This document shows positions 46,401 through 55,500 of a stretch of 64,000 nucleotides of DNA, one piece after another. The notes beneath the pieces were generated by a model. It saw nothing but the letters and a program-made list of their open reading frames with translations. It ran no database searches and was not told the DNA's origin. Within the stretch, counting starts at the first letter, position 1, and every line of letters starts with the position of its first letter. Location of the stretch: positions 28,273,798 through 28,337,797 of the forward strand of contig OX155960.1 in the NCBI GenBank assembly GCA_944548615.1, in the 5' to 3' direction. The position numbers and the translations under genes are program-made. This stretch comes from Micropterix aruncella. Lineage: Eukaryota > Arthropoda > Insecta > Lepidoptera > Micropterigidae.

Positions 46401-49400
46401 AATAACTAGCTAAACCCAGTCACGCTTCGCTATGGCTCAGTCTCATATGTAATGAATGGGAAACGCACAGATTCGACGCCCACTGAAGATTTCACCGATG
46501 CGGGAAGACTTATGTCGTATAAAGTAAATCATATGTATTAAATGTAAATGTAGAAGCAATCATAGAATTTGTGTGCCCCAAAAGGGCCGTTTGATGCTGC
46601 CGCGGCGGGCGGTCGGCCGACGTCGAGGAGGCCGGGAAGGCTGGGTGCGCTCGTCTCGTGTGCGGCGGGCGGGCTGGATGTACTTGAGCTGGATGTACCT
46701 GGGCATAAGAAGACAAAACGAAGAAGACAAGGGACAAAAAATAAATATATAAATAAAAAATGAAGCCGACTACAATGGTAGTCAAAAAATTAAAAGCATG
46801 TCCAGTCTGTGGGCTGGACACATCAGAAGCCCCAAATGACCGCAAAATGCGGGTTGGGTCAAATCCCTTGTGGACACAAGAGCGCTCCACTCGAGGACGA
46901 ATCACAGCATACCAAATCACTCGCTCTCTCAGTTCCACAGCTAACAGTCAACCGACTAGGAAGGAAGGAAGGAAGGAATCCCTACGACTACAAGGACCGC
47001 ACCATGGAACCGCTCCGCTGCCCTTGCAGTCCGGAAGCCAGTCGCGAGCGGCTCTACTGCACCGTGCAGTATTGAGCGCGGTCCAACTAAAGGACACTAC
47101 GGTCGACGAGACGCTCACTCCTATTCGGGGAGTTGAGTGTCGGTCCGAGTCGGGATTTACGGTCCGATTCGCGATTTACGGTCGACGGGGACGCTCTCTC
47201 CAGTCGTGGAGTTCGAGCGCCGGTCCAAGTTGGGATCTTCGGAGAGTCGGATTTCTTTTTACTTATTTTTTTCAAACGTGTTTTTCATAAAAAGTGTGAC
47301 ACACTTGTCACATCTATATAATATGTATTTAAAAACACGCGCGTAATCGAATGCAATGTTGTGTCCAAATTTCAAGTCAATCGACCGACTACTTTTCGCG
47401 TTTTGCAACCCGGCCACAAACGCAGGCTAAATTTGTATGTATGAAGATGATGATCATTACATATTGTGGAATATGTATAGCATAGTTATTAGGTAAGAAA
47501 AATCATGCAACAATTTTTATTGAACAAAATTCAAAGCATTAAATCGACACATTAGTGAATAATATGTAATTTAATTATAATTATAATGAAAAATATGTAA
47601 TTAATTGGCCCTTGTAGGTAGCATAGTGTCATAATCGCAATAATGATAACGATGTAATTATATTAAAAATTATTCTACGTAGACCATATCGCAATCCCAC
47701 TAATGAAATTTTTAGGAAGCTAAAGTCCTTGATTGTAAGCAACTTTTTCTAAAAACTTCCCTCTTGAAGCTATTTTTGGTGAATAAATCAAATTTAGGAA
47801 TAATTCAGAATTCAGAACCGAAGACCAACAAGACAAGTTTTATAAAATAGCTTAATAATACCCAGGATGAAAACATCATTTGGATAAAGACATTACTCCT
47901 TCATTACGCCGAGATTTTACAATCTGATCAATATGGAAATAAAAATGAATTTGACATTTAGGGAAATCAAAATTAATATAAAGAAATGGTTATAGAATCG
48001 TGACAGACTCACTATACATCAAATGTTAGAAATTATAGTTTAATAAAACTTAGGTGCACAAATTATTAACATATTTTTAAACATGTATGTTGAGTATATT
48101 TTCACATTGAACTAACTACAAAAATTAATTGACTTTGTTGTTATATATTATTTTGACAATGAATTGTACTTTTCTTGACTAGGTATTTTATATTAAATTC
48201 TGACTTTTTCTTTATTTTCCTACTTATAACTTTATTTTCTCTTTATTTTTTGTCATTCTCTATTTAATCGAATGTTATGTTATATTTATTGCCGATTATA
48301 TAATGAAATTGCATTTTATTTATTGTCTTTTAATATTTTTTATAATATTTTTTTTGAGGACCACATTTTAGGGCAATTTAGTGTTATCAGCATTTTATTA
48401 AAACTTGTACATAACTGATTGTAATATTATAGTCCTGTCCACCCTAGAACGGGATAGTCCCAGTCGGGTGACAGAATCAAACAAAAATTTGCCATTCGGT
48501 TCCTGTTATTTTTGTAAGCAAAATCAATGTTTTATAGTAATTAATTCTTAAATAAATAAATAAATAAAATAGATGAAGAATGACAAAGAAAAACGAAATT
48601 TAAACTTGACTGTCTTCTAAGTAGGTACGCGAGAGACATACAAATCGCTTCGAATCCCTTAGAGAGTCCCTTTACCAACCTACCTCTCCTGCTCACATGT
48701 GGAGACTGGCACTCGCTTGACATCGGCAAGTAGTTTTCTATTCATCTAAGTGTCCACTTTTCGTCTCTTACTTTTATCCTGGGTGATAGATATGGCTAAG
48801 GGCAGTGATCTGCTTGCGATTCTTAGCAGTCCTTCACTCTCTCTCGACAGTCGACCCTTTCTTTGATTTCAGTCTGATATCGGTCACTTGTAAATATACT
48901 TATTATATTATTTTAAAGCAAGTACTAACGCGGTGGACATTATTTTTAAAAAATATGCTTCCCTAGCCATGGGATCTTCAGTAAAATATTAATTATTTAA
49001 TTTGATTCTCAAAACAGAACTTATAAAAGTAAAAACGTAATGCCAAATCCTTGATTATAAGGTCATTTTACCGGACTGTGACTGGTTTAGCACAATTTCC
49101 AGACCAACTTACTCTAACAGAGGATCTACTAGGTTCTTTGTTCAATCACTCTCGCCTGCAATGGTTCCATGCAGCTCGACTGGTGTTGAAAAACTATGTC
49201 ATTTGGCCTGCCCAACTAACGGCTTAACACCTATCTGGTAGCCTCCTCGAAGAGGGACTTAACCTGTCAGGGCCGCTGTCAGTTTCTGCTATACGCCTGG
49301 AATACTGTAGTCGGAGGCGGTTGGGATCAGAAAATGGCGTATTCGGGGGAACGTCTCGGTCAGAAATGGGTGGTTGGTGCAATGTCCGGTTTCCTAGACA

Positions 49401-52264
49401 CTCTGCCCCTCCGGCGAATAACCAAGGGGGTCTGGAGACATGTATGTTTGCTATGAAAGCAGGGGGTTGATGTCGATCTGACGTCATCTATCCACGAATC
49501 AATTCGTTGGCCACCCGATCTCCAGTGATTTTGGCGGGCAAAGGGTCCGCGATATATTCAAACTGAATAACCGTTTAAGTCATGCAGAGGCCGCGCAAGC
49601 AACCTCGAAACCGTGACCAGACTGGCGGTTGGAGAAATCAAGCCAAATCTGGTAGTAAGGGCGTGAGGTTGGCCCGCTGAGTGCACATTCCAGTGCCTCG
49701 CGGTAAGGCGTCGGCTTCTTACGGACATGTTGGCGGAGCTAGATTGTTCCTATGTAATATGACTTTTGATATAAAAAATACTGAAATTCATCAACTGAAC
49801 TGAACTATACACATAAACAGTAATATAAAACTAAGAAAATAGGGAAAAGACTTACGAAGCAGAAAAACAAATTTCTAAAAGTGGTTAACTTTTGGGGATT
49901 CCGTTTGAGAGCTTGTTTTAAACTGCCTTGAGATGAAAAAAGGTTCCGACGTCTCGGTTTATTTTTACTTTCCCGGCACTAGGAAAAGTATTGTGAACGC
50001 GCAAAAAAAATGAGATGAAGACGGAAATATCTATTTTGACACCCCTTGAGACGATTAAAACCATTTCCAGACTGAAGTCTGCTGTGAGAGTCTGTGTCTC
50101 TGTGTGTTTGTGTGTGTGTTTTCCTCCACGATAGCGCATAAACGCTACATCCGATTGAGCTTAAATTTGGCATGCAGGTATCATTAAGTCATGGCAAGAG
50201 TTGAAAATATTGTAGTCGAAATCGGTCCACCAGAGGGCGCTCTAGACATACTTCAATCTCGAAATATAGCACTATCGGAGGGGGTTTGAGGAGGGGTCTG
50301 GCGAGGTGGAGGGGGGGGTCTTAGCGCGTGGGGAGGGGGGTTGTCTGCTTGTCAGAAAGTCTTGGGGTGACACAAACGATTTTTTTCTATTATGTCGTTG
50401 ATTCATAAGTATGTAACATTTCTTATTTGATTATGTACACATTTATTTTCAGGTTCATAATCCGTCCAAGACTAAACCAGCCTGGGTCGAGCGTGGACTC
50501 AACATGGTGGAGAACGGATTCTCCGAAGTGTTAATGATAGACCAACAGAGCACCCTGACGGGGGACGGTTTCAACGACTTGGCTTCGAATTCCGGCAGCG
50601 ACTCTGCTCGAAATAACTTCATACGAGGGCAGAACGTCCACGTAGAGGAAAACCTGAAAGCCGAACGGGAGGCGAGAAGGTTGAAAGCGTTGGAAGTGCA
50701 AAATATAATATTGGAACAGATCGAAGTTCGAGAGAAAGGCAAGCGGGAGGAGCGAGAGAAGCGGTTGTGGGAAGAGAGGAATGAGGAGATGAGAATTCGG
50801 AGGGAGCGACAGCAGGATCTGGAGAGGGTGGAGGAAGAGAAGAGGAAGATTGAGGAGAAGAAAGAGACCGAGAGGAAAAAGCATCAAGCTTTAAAAGAGG
50901 CTATCGAGCAAGCAGAGTTGAAAGCTAAAGAAGAGAAAGAGAATCGCCGACTTTATAGAATGAGGGTCAATTCGGATGAATATCGCTTGGATGATGTGGA
51001 TAGGAAAAGTCATAGAAGTTCGAATTCAATTAATCTATCGGACGATGCTGTGTCGGCGAAAGAAGAATTATTCACAAGTGAGAGTCCGAGATTAAAAACA
51101 CAAGAAGAGCCAGTAAAGAGCACGTCGATGCCAAATTTCAATATGATTCTACAAAATCCATCTTTGACAGACGGATCGATGAGTATGCTCCAAATTCCGA
51201 TGAATTCAGAAATGCTTCCTCATTCAAACAATAATCTGCAATACGCATTTATTTTACCTCAGCCGTTTGGATGCTTTCAGCAGCCGCTCAGCATTCAGCC
51301 TTTAGTGATAAATCCTTTTGTAAGTTTGGAGCCAAAAAGCATTAGCGAAGAGAGACAGAGCCGCGTCCTGACTCCCAGCAAATATAGGACCTGCAGAGAC
51401 GCCAGCACTCAAACCGATATCGAAGAAAAAGAAAAAATCGACAAGTATTGCACTAAATATACGGATACTAAATTAGATCAGTCATCTCCAGAGGTCGATA
51501 CGGCCGAAGAAAAATCCGGCAGCACTCCGTGCAAGAAAGAAAAGAAATTACAGATCGAAGAAAAGTTTAAAAAGGAATTGGAAAGTCGCCCGAAATGGGG
51601 GGTCAATCGTCCGCCGACTCAGTATAAAAAGCAAAGCGAAAAAGATCTGTTTTACACGCAGAAAAGAAAATTGCGCCAACGGGCTAGGCTGCCAGAAAAG
51701 CACTACTCTTCTCATTCTAGTGACGAGAGTCGATCTCCGAGTCCGCCTAGGAATGATTACAATAAAACGGGACTTAGGAGAAGTCTGAGTCAGAATCACT
51801 GGAATAAACAAAACGCTGACGTCCTAGGTAAGAGCAATATTAATGTCGAAACGATTAATACATTAGAAATGAATGCAAATGGCAAAGTTACTGTCGGAGA
51901 AGAAATAAACGACGCAGAAAGCAGGGGTTTCTTACTCGAATCTATAAAACCGTCGCCGAAAAATCGGTTGACGCTCTCGCAGAAGTTTATAAATGACAAG
52001 AACGGCAATCCTAGGATGTGGTCCGATAATAAAAACGAAGAAGGCAGCGATATATCCCTCCCGAAGCCATGCCGAGGAGAAGTGCGAAAGAAAATGGTGG
52101 ATAGGATGAATTTAATAACTAGGGGAAAGCAAGACTTGGGAGACGACGTCGACGTCGAAAATACGCCGTCGCTCAACCAGATGCGGGCGATGAGAGACAA
52201 CTTGAGAAGGCATCAATCGATTTGGTCCCAAGATAGAAATAATTGTCTCCTAGACGTGGAATAG
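34346..52264 (+). CDS. Coiled-coil protein, CCDC66/CSPP1-like (4 coding exons)
   Basis: Exons 34346-34457, 40326-40662, 45515-45680 and 50453-52264 join with matching phases (1, 2, 0) into 2427 nt, 808 aa plus stop. Features in order: a short N-terminus, EWYTPWGQPKPP near residue 41, an RPKWGDKG motif near 178, a long charged coiled coil at about 270-385 (EREARRLKALEVQNIILEQI...), a STQTD motif near 520, and a second RPKWG at about 583 followed by NRPP..Y. The charged helix and the tryptophan-glycine motifs resemble CCDC66 and CSPP1, proteins of centrosomes, microtubules and cilia. That match is from memory and is moderate. The two RPKWG motifs may be a repeated binding site. Introns are packed with transposons. 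Confidence 0.65.
34600..35065 (+). mobile_element. LINE RT fragment, frameshifted
   Basis: Pieces of a broken RT frame: SLGHDSVGNYVLNGYGPSYG (about 34750), LRPLAYIFNSPLNASVCPNEW (34815), PMAITCCETAVVKLFETIL (34927) and the catalytic motif A block AYFDLSKAFDRVD (35027). It is cut at 35066 by another repeat. It lies in gene 2 intron 1, sense orientation, and is inactive. Confidence 0.65.
35066..35440. repeat. Repeat family H (CATAGTCATAGTCAT), copy 1
   Basis: The start GTCATAGTCATATTTATACATT..AAAAAGTA..CTGTGGAA matches 53478-53530 before gene 3 exon 3. It is AT-rich with no coding and is probably a complement-oriented LINE 3' UTR. Confidence 0.5.
35441..35934. other. Gene 2 intron 1, unassigned
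   Basis: AT-rich intronic sequence; no repeat ends, exon or conserved domain recognised. Confidence 0.35.
35935..36290 (+). repeat. Repeat family E, copy in gene 2 intron 1
   Basis: It runs from AACAAGTAAATATACGCGAC through ATATTTTCGGAATGTACTC (36010) and GGAATAAAGAAACGGAAAAC to AGGCAGTCGTGTAAAAATTA. It matches 31375-31790. Confidence 0.7.
36690..36948 (+). promoter_or_regulatory. Possible alternative promoter and untranslated exon
   Basis: A GC-rich, gene-like patch within gene 2 intron 1, ending in a good donor (AAAGAG|GTAGGTA at 36949). The frame 36688-36894 has no recognised domain. It could be an alternative first exon for gene 2 or a transposon relic. Confidence 0.25.
37020..37070 (-). 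repeat. Poly-G end of a hAT-type MITE (family C fragment)
   Basis: TATCCAGACGTCAGTTTCGG followed by a G run of about 18 matches the complement of the right end of the MITEs at 55712-55933 and 59509-59775 (AACTGAAGTCTGGATACGT). The remainder of the element is missing. Confidence 0.65.
37071..38224. other. Gene 2 intron 1, AT-rich, unassigned
   Basis: AT-rich sequence without a supported feature; GC rises after 38010 where repeat D4 sequence approaches. Confidence 0.35.
38648..38666. repeat. 19-nt G homopolymer
   Basis: An uninterrupted run of 19 G just before the hairpin at 38693. It may mark a transposon end or polymerase slippage, and assembly length may be unreliable. Confidence 0.85.
38693..38744. 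repeat. Perfect 20-bp hairpin
   Basis: Left arm 38693-38712 (CGAAAATTTGTGAAGC...) and right arm 38725-38744 are exact complements, with extra pairing (CTGGG with CCCCC) narrowing the 12-nt loop. It sits inside the LINE remnant. Confidence 0.8.
40326..40662 (+). CDS. Gene 2, coding exon 2
   Basis: The acceptor is TTTTGTTATTGCAG at 40325 and the donor is AGAAG|GTAAAT at 40663; it enters in phase 1 and leaves in phase 2. It encodes AEMNEWYTPWGQPKPPEKAH and a serine/arginine-rich stretch. LINE sequence on the opposite strand reaches to within about 30 bp of the acceptor. Confidence 0.7.
40663..41819. other. Gene 2 intron 2, first part, with split family E pieces
   Basis: 40770-40800 (AACATGACTGCCGGTAC) matches the left end of family E and 41205-41295 (ATAAAGAAACGGAAAATATACC to GGGCAGCCTTGTAATAAA) its right end. 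The middle is replaced by an unrelated GC-rich stretch (40980-41200), probably a nested insertion. The rest is AT-rich. Confidence 0.5.
41820..42118. mobile_element. Mariner-type foldback MITE (family F), copy 1
   Basis: The core CGCCATTTAGCAATAGGTAA (41869) pairs with TTACCTACCGCTGGATGGCG (41919). The right end reads CTAATTAATAACTCATACTG followed by TA. The left terminus is unclear, probably eroded. Family copies: 43124, 59792 and 61188. Confidence 0.6.
42119..43121. other. Gene 2 intron 2, unassigned
   Basis: AT-rich to 42480. 42520-42850 is GC-richer with GATATTTGAATATC (42715) and no recognised domain. Nothing else supported. Confidence 0.35.
43124..43503. mobile_element. Mariner-type foldback MITE (family F), copy 2
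   Basis: The terminal repeats CAGGGTGAGTTTTTTATTAG and CTAATTAAAAACTCACCTG are flanked by TA at 43122-43123 and 43504-43505. An internal palindrome around 43295-43360 (GGTAGGTAAATAGCGCGAAT...) matches other F copies. 380 bp. The CAGGGTG end and TA duplication fit Tc1/mariner MITEs. Confidence 0.85.
43506..44589. other. Gene 2 intron 2, AT-rich
   Basis: (TTA)n at 43546-43566, otherwise AT-rich sequence with no recognised feature. Confidence 0.35.
44590..45069 (+). mobile_element. RTE-clade LINE C-terminal fragment
   Basis: 44597-44740 reads KRQMYKTANKPAVLYGS and EMRMIRWSAGVT, the RTE RT C-terminal signature. 44826-45069 reads DKVKERRLRWYGHVQRC, LDLPTTKRTLGRP and QDRAQSRRRTRKANPK before TAA, the usual RTE ending. 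About 80 bp between them is disrupted. It is 5'-truncated in gene 2 intron 2 and inactive. Confidence 0.85.
45515..45680 (+). CDS. Gene 2, coding exon 3
   Basis: The acceptor GTGTTTTTTATAG at 45514 was chosen over the CAG at 45464 because only the former restores the phase-2 frame from exon 2. The donor is CACAG|GTAGGA at 45681, phase 0. It contains the RPKWGDKG motif. Confidence 0.7.
45681..46029. other. Gene 2 intron 3, first part
   Basis: No feature recognised. The frame of exon 3 stays open to 45770 past the donor, so intron retention would add about 30 residues before a stop. Confidence 0.35.
46030..46235 (-). mobile_element. tRNA-derived SINE (family B), partial copy
   Basis: GTTTCTACTCTTTATTGTGA, AATGGGCGGGTTTAT and GAATTGAAATGCGATTCCGG match the copies at 20898 and 55640. 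The tRNA-like head is missing: after 46222 the sequence changes to a short repeat. Confidence 0.6.
46236..46330. repeat. Short tandem repeat TTCCACATCTGTATTTTT
   Basis: About four copies of a unit near TATTCCACATCTGTATTTTT between 46233 and 46312, replacing the end of the SINE. Confidence 0.75.
46400..47420. repeat. Family G repeat with a GC-rich insert
   Basis: 46405-46510 and 47335-47420 match pieces at 31250-31345 and 31040-31115 (for example CGAATGCAATGTTGTG), so they look like the two sides of one element. The GC-rich block between (46560-47290) contains a run of GAAGGAAGGAAGG and two near-copies of GTCGGTCCGAGTCGGG-type sequence (47138, 47155). No domain is recognised in its frames. 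It may be an inserted transposon end. Confidence 0.4.
47421..49055. other. Gene 2 intron 3, AT-rich; possible LINE tail
   Basis: Mostly AT-rich. CCTAGAACGGGATAGTCCCAG (48443) followed by TTCTTAAATAAATAAATAAA (48545) looks like a LINE 3' UTR and tail in plus orientation. No coding remains. Confidence 0.35.
49060..49755. repeat. Family D-b repeat, second copy
   Basis: It matches 39440-40015 closely: CTATCTGGTAGCCTC and GAAGAGG..TTAACCTGTCAGGG (49231-49270), GGCGGTTGGGATCAGAA (49315), ATTCAAACTGAATAACCG (49556) and GGTAAGGCGTCGGCTTCT (49701). GC-rich, without an intact frame. Confidence 0.75.
49950..50452. repeat. Repeat family A, copy 2, adjoining gene 2 exon 4
   Basis: It starts near GGAAAAGTATTGTGAACGCGC (49980) and passes CCACGATAGCGCATAAACG (50126) and ATACTTCAATCTCGAAATAT (50248). 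It is then internally deleted and resumes at GGGGTGACACAAACGATTTT (50364). The stretch after 50400 is not alignable until TTATTTTCAG, which ends family A copy 1 and here is the acceptor of exon 4. Confidence 0.65.
50453..52264 (+). CDS. Gene 2, terminal coding exon with coiled coil
   Basis: The acceptor is ACATTTATTTTCAG at 50452, phase 0, and the open frame runs to TAG 52262-52264. It encodes 603 residues: VHNPSKTKPAWVERG, the long charged coiled coil, polar low-complexity sequence, the STQTD motif and the second RPKWG block. The sequence just upstream belongs to repeat family A. Confidence 0.9.
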   Translation, partial: VHNPSKTKPAWVERGLNMVENGFSEVLMIDQQSTLTGDGFNDLASNSGSDSARNNFIRGQNVHVEENLKAEREARRLKALEVQNIILEQIEVREKGKREEREKRLWEERNEEMRIRRERQQDLERVEEEKRKIEEKKETERKKHQALKEAIEQAELKAKEEKENRRLYRMRVNSDEYRLDDVDRKSHRSSNSINLSDDAVSAKEELFTSESPRLKTQEEPVKSTSMPNFNMILQNPSLTDGSMSMLQIPMNSEMLPHSNNNLQYAFILPQPFGCFQQPLSIQPLVINPFVSLEPKSISEERQSRVLTPSKYRTCRDASTQTDIEEKEKIDKYCTKYTDTKLDQSSPEVDTAEEKSGSTPCKKEKKLQIEEKFKKELESRPKWGVNRPPTQYKKQSEKDLFYTQKRKLRQRARLPEKHYSSHSSDESRSPSPPRNDYNKTGLRRSLSQNHWNKQNADVLGKSNINVETINTLEMNANGKVTVGEEINDAESRGFLLESIKPSPKNRLTLSQKFINDKNGNPRMWSDNKNEEGSDISLPKPCRGEVRKKMVDRMNLITRGKQDLGDDVDVENTPSLNQMRAMRDNLRRHQSIWSQDRNNCLLDVE

Positions 52265-52325
52265 CTGTAACTTTTTTATACTATATGTACTGTAATAACA
52301 CTGCCCGTTTGTTCAATACTAGTCA

Positions 52326-52339
52326 ATCACCATAGCAAC
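52326..52339 (+). promoter_or_regulatory. X-box (RFX-type) motif upstream of gene 3
   Basis: ATCACCATAGCAAC fits RYYNYYWTRRNRAC at all 14 positions. It ends 67 bp before the gene 3 ATG and starts 61 bp after the gene 2 stop. RFX factors use such sites to drive cilium genes, and the distance is typical. A degenerate 14-mer like this is also expected a few times by chance in 64 kb, so position matters more than the match. Confidence 0.5.
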
Positions 52340-52406
52340 TGTTTTGTACCAACTCGTATCGTAATCATTCTTAGTTATTATAAGCACTAGGTCACTAAGA
52401 GATAAA

Positions 52407-52550
52407 ATGGCTTCCAAGTTTGACGATATTTTCGGCAAGAAGAAGGAAGATGTTCCTGTACTTGATTTATCGAAAGCCACAGCGAACACTCAGGAAGAAT
52501 ATAGACGAATTATCGAGAAAGTTCCGGAGTTCAAGATCAGACCAGTAAAG
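52407..52550 (+). CDS. Gene 3, coding exon 1
   Basis: ATG in the context GATAAA|ATGG, a favourable insect start. 48 codons; donor AAAG|GTAATG at 52551, phase 0. Confidence 0.8.
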
Positions 52551-55500
52551 GTAATGTAAAATTCCTCATTCTTTGACTATATCTTAGGCAATCCTTGGAG
52601 AGAAGGTAACGCTAATGTCGGCTTTTGAAAACGTTAGAAAGTCTTAGGTTAGGCAGAATTAGTTAAATAAGAATCAAGGTACACCACAATAGACCAGTAC
52701 TGTTCGCTGTAATGAAAGGCATGACTAAGCTATTTTCGATGTTCCAGGTGCGCGCAGATGATATCAAGATAAAAGACAAAGCGGAAGATCAAAAGTTCAG
52801 AACGGCCAAAAAGGAAATAAAGATGTATGAGAAATTAGGAACTCGCGGGGTTGAACTGAAACACTTCGCATTCGTAGATCCTATACCCGTCGAGATGAGA
52901 TCCTTGAAGTTGGACGATCTGTGCTCGGTTGCGATAGATTGGAAAATGCTGACGCCGCTCCGACCCAAGTTGAAGTCGGACGAGGAATATTTCAGCAGGT
53001 AGATACTACATTGCTGCTCGTTCGTTGGTTAACGTGTCCGGGCCAGGTTTGGACAGGTCTCTCAAAAATATGCGGCCTGGATGGGCTTTTAGTTCGCTTC
53101 CTGTAGGTCCTAGTGTGTGATGGAGGTTGACAGCTGTGGGCAGGATCGGAGGTGGTCTTCATCCTGTAGCGTTCCACAGTTGCATGTTGGGCTCAGCGAA
53201 CGAGATTCGCTCGGCATCTTGTCACGCTCACCCTCAGTCTGTTGATTTGCCACGTGGTATAGGGGAGAAAGCATCCTGGCGTCATCTTTCATTACGTCCT
53301 CGCCAAGTGATGTCCTCCATTGAGCGATGCTGTTCGTTGACTGATTGCTTGGAAGGGGTGTGTGCGGCTCACGAATAACTTTCGCAATTTGAGGCGATTG
53401 TGGTGTAGTTCTTGTCCGTGCAGTGGGTGTCTTGGGCCATCTATCACCTTTAGGCGTTATTATACAGCCAGGACATAGTCATAGTCATATTTTATTAATT
53501 CCAAAAAGTACATACTGTGGAATGCGTCATTTTACATTTGCTCGAAGGCATTCACAACTTTATTACGACATCTAGGTACTTACAAAAATCAAAAAGACTC
53601 AAATTACAAAAAAATACATCATTTTTTAAAAAATAATCTATCAAGAGGTTTTTAAATATCGTCAATCAAAACATTAAAAATAATCAATAATAAGCAATAA
53701 GTTTTACAAGAAAATCAACACTAAATAATGTAACAAAATACAGAACAAAATACATTTTAGTCGAGAATAAACAAATAGATTTGATAAGTGGTAAAATTAT
53801 CTTTTAAACTTAAGACATTATTTCGTCTTAACGTCTAAACTTAAGACGTCTAATTCATTAAAATTATAGAGAGCATACCTACATGGCTAGGTTTCTTTTT
53901 ATGCAACCCTCAAAGCAACCTTTGAAGTGTTTTAATTTCTGATAGCAGCAAGTTGAAAAATTTAATCCCGAAATATAAAAATGATTTCTGGTATAAAGAA
54001 AGTCGAACTTCAGGATTTTATTTTATTTTATTTTTTTATTTTTTTAAATTATCCAATACAATACAATTGATTTTGCGAAGCAGATAAGATTACATTTGTG
54101 TGGATTTTATCACCCCACTAGATTGTATATCTGTTCTGGGGTGATAGTATTTAAGACTTCACTTTAATCATAGTGACTTCACTTCTTTTTTTTCTTATTC
54201 ATTCCGATTGTTCATTCATTCTTATAAATTTTAAGGTGAATATAAATATATAAATGTGTATATAAATAAAGAACTAATATTAAATAAAGAAAATGAAAAT
54301 ATTTCAGTTTATAGATAAGTAAAATAAATAAATATATAGATTAATCTATAACTAAATTGACCAATAAATTAAGTACCTAGCCTAAAAAGGTTTCTTACTA
54401 TGCACATATAAAATTGTGAATTTAATTAATTAATATAATATTATCAATTTATTTTAAACATAATCAACCGAAACAAATTTCTTATCAAGTATCAGGTGAC
54501 AGATATGGACCGAAGTTTGATCCCTCAAATTATCGACCGATATCAGTACCTAATGTTTTAGCAAAAATTTTGGAAAAAATAGTAATTACACAACTCTGTA
54601 ATCACCTAGAAACCAATCACATGTCATCCGAAAACCAATACGGCTTCAGATCCAAAATGGGAACACAAGATGCAGTACTAAAAATGTCGGAGCATATCAC
54701 TAGGTATGTAGACGCCAACAAAAAGTGTATTACTGTACTTCCTGACCCCGCGCAAGCCCCCGGTATAATATTTAGGACATTATTTTTATTTCGTGTTATG
54801 CTCATGCAGACTCGAGTGCTTTTCCTCGTTTTTCAAATTTGCTTTTGCGTAAATTAAGCACGGATCGATACTTAAGCACAATTAAGCACAGCTTTCGATA
54901 AATAAAGCACGGACACCACTACGTATTGCAGGGGAAGCGATGCCGATGAAACGATAAAGCTATTCGACTGGAGTAGGTTTGAGGCAGCCGAAGACGATTC
55001 TTGCAGCATCGTTCACACTGCTGTGAATGATGCTGACGATGCTGTGACGCTGTCGACGACACTGCTGTGACGAAGTCGACGATGTTCGCATGTGTTGATC
55101 CACTCCACATATTCATTGCTGCTCAGATCAACCCAACCGCATATCTGGTTTATACTCCCACAGTGGGAGTATAAACCAAATATTGCGGCAACCTCCCATT
55201 TGTTTGTGTCTTAAAAATGATTATTTCAAGGTTTGGTTTTTTTGAACAGGTTGGTGGAATTAGGAAAGTCGCAGTTGAGATCACAGATGCGGGATAAGAA
55301 TGATGCGCTGATGAAATCAATGTGCAGGATGGCGAAGAACAGAGCTGGTATTCTGGAAACTCGCATACACATGTGCAACGAGTGCGGTGAAGAATTCTGC
55401 GATGGTAAGTTAAATCTTTTATTGAAAAACAGTAGATTTTAATTTTCCAGCTCACCAACTGACCAGGAGGGTAAGTATTGTGAACGCGCATTTTTTTTCT

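Noticed and set aside
46760..47290. 176-residue ORF in a GC-rich block
   Set aside because: No recognised domain, low-complexity composition, lies inside a repeat-flanked block, and has no splice support.
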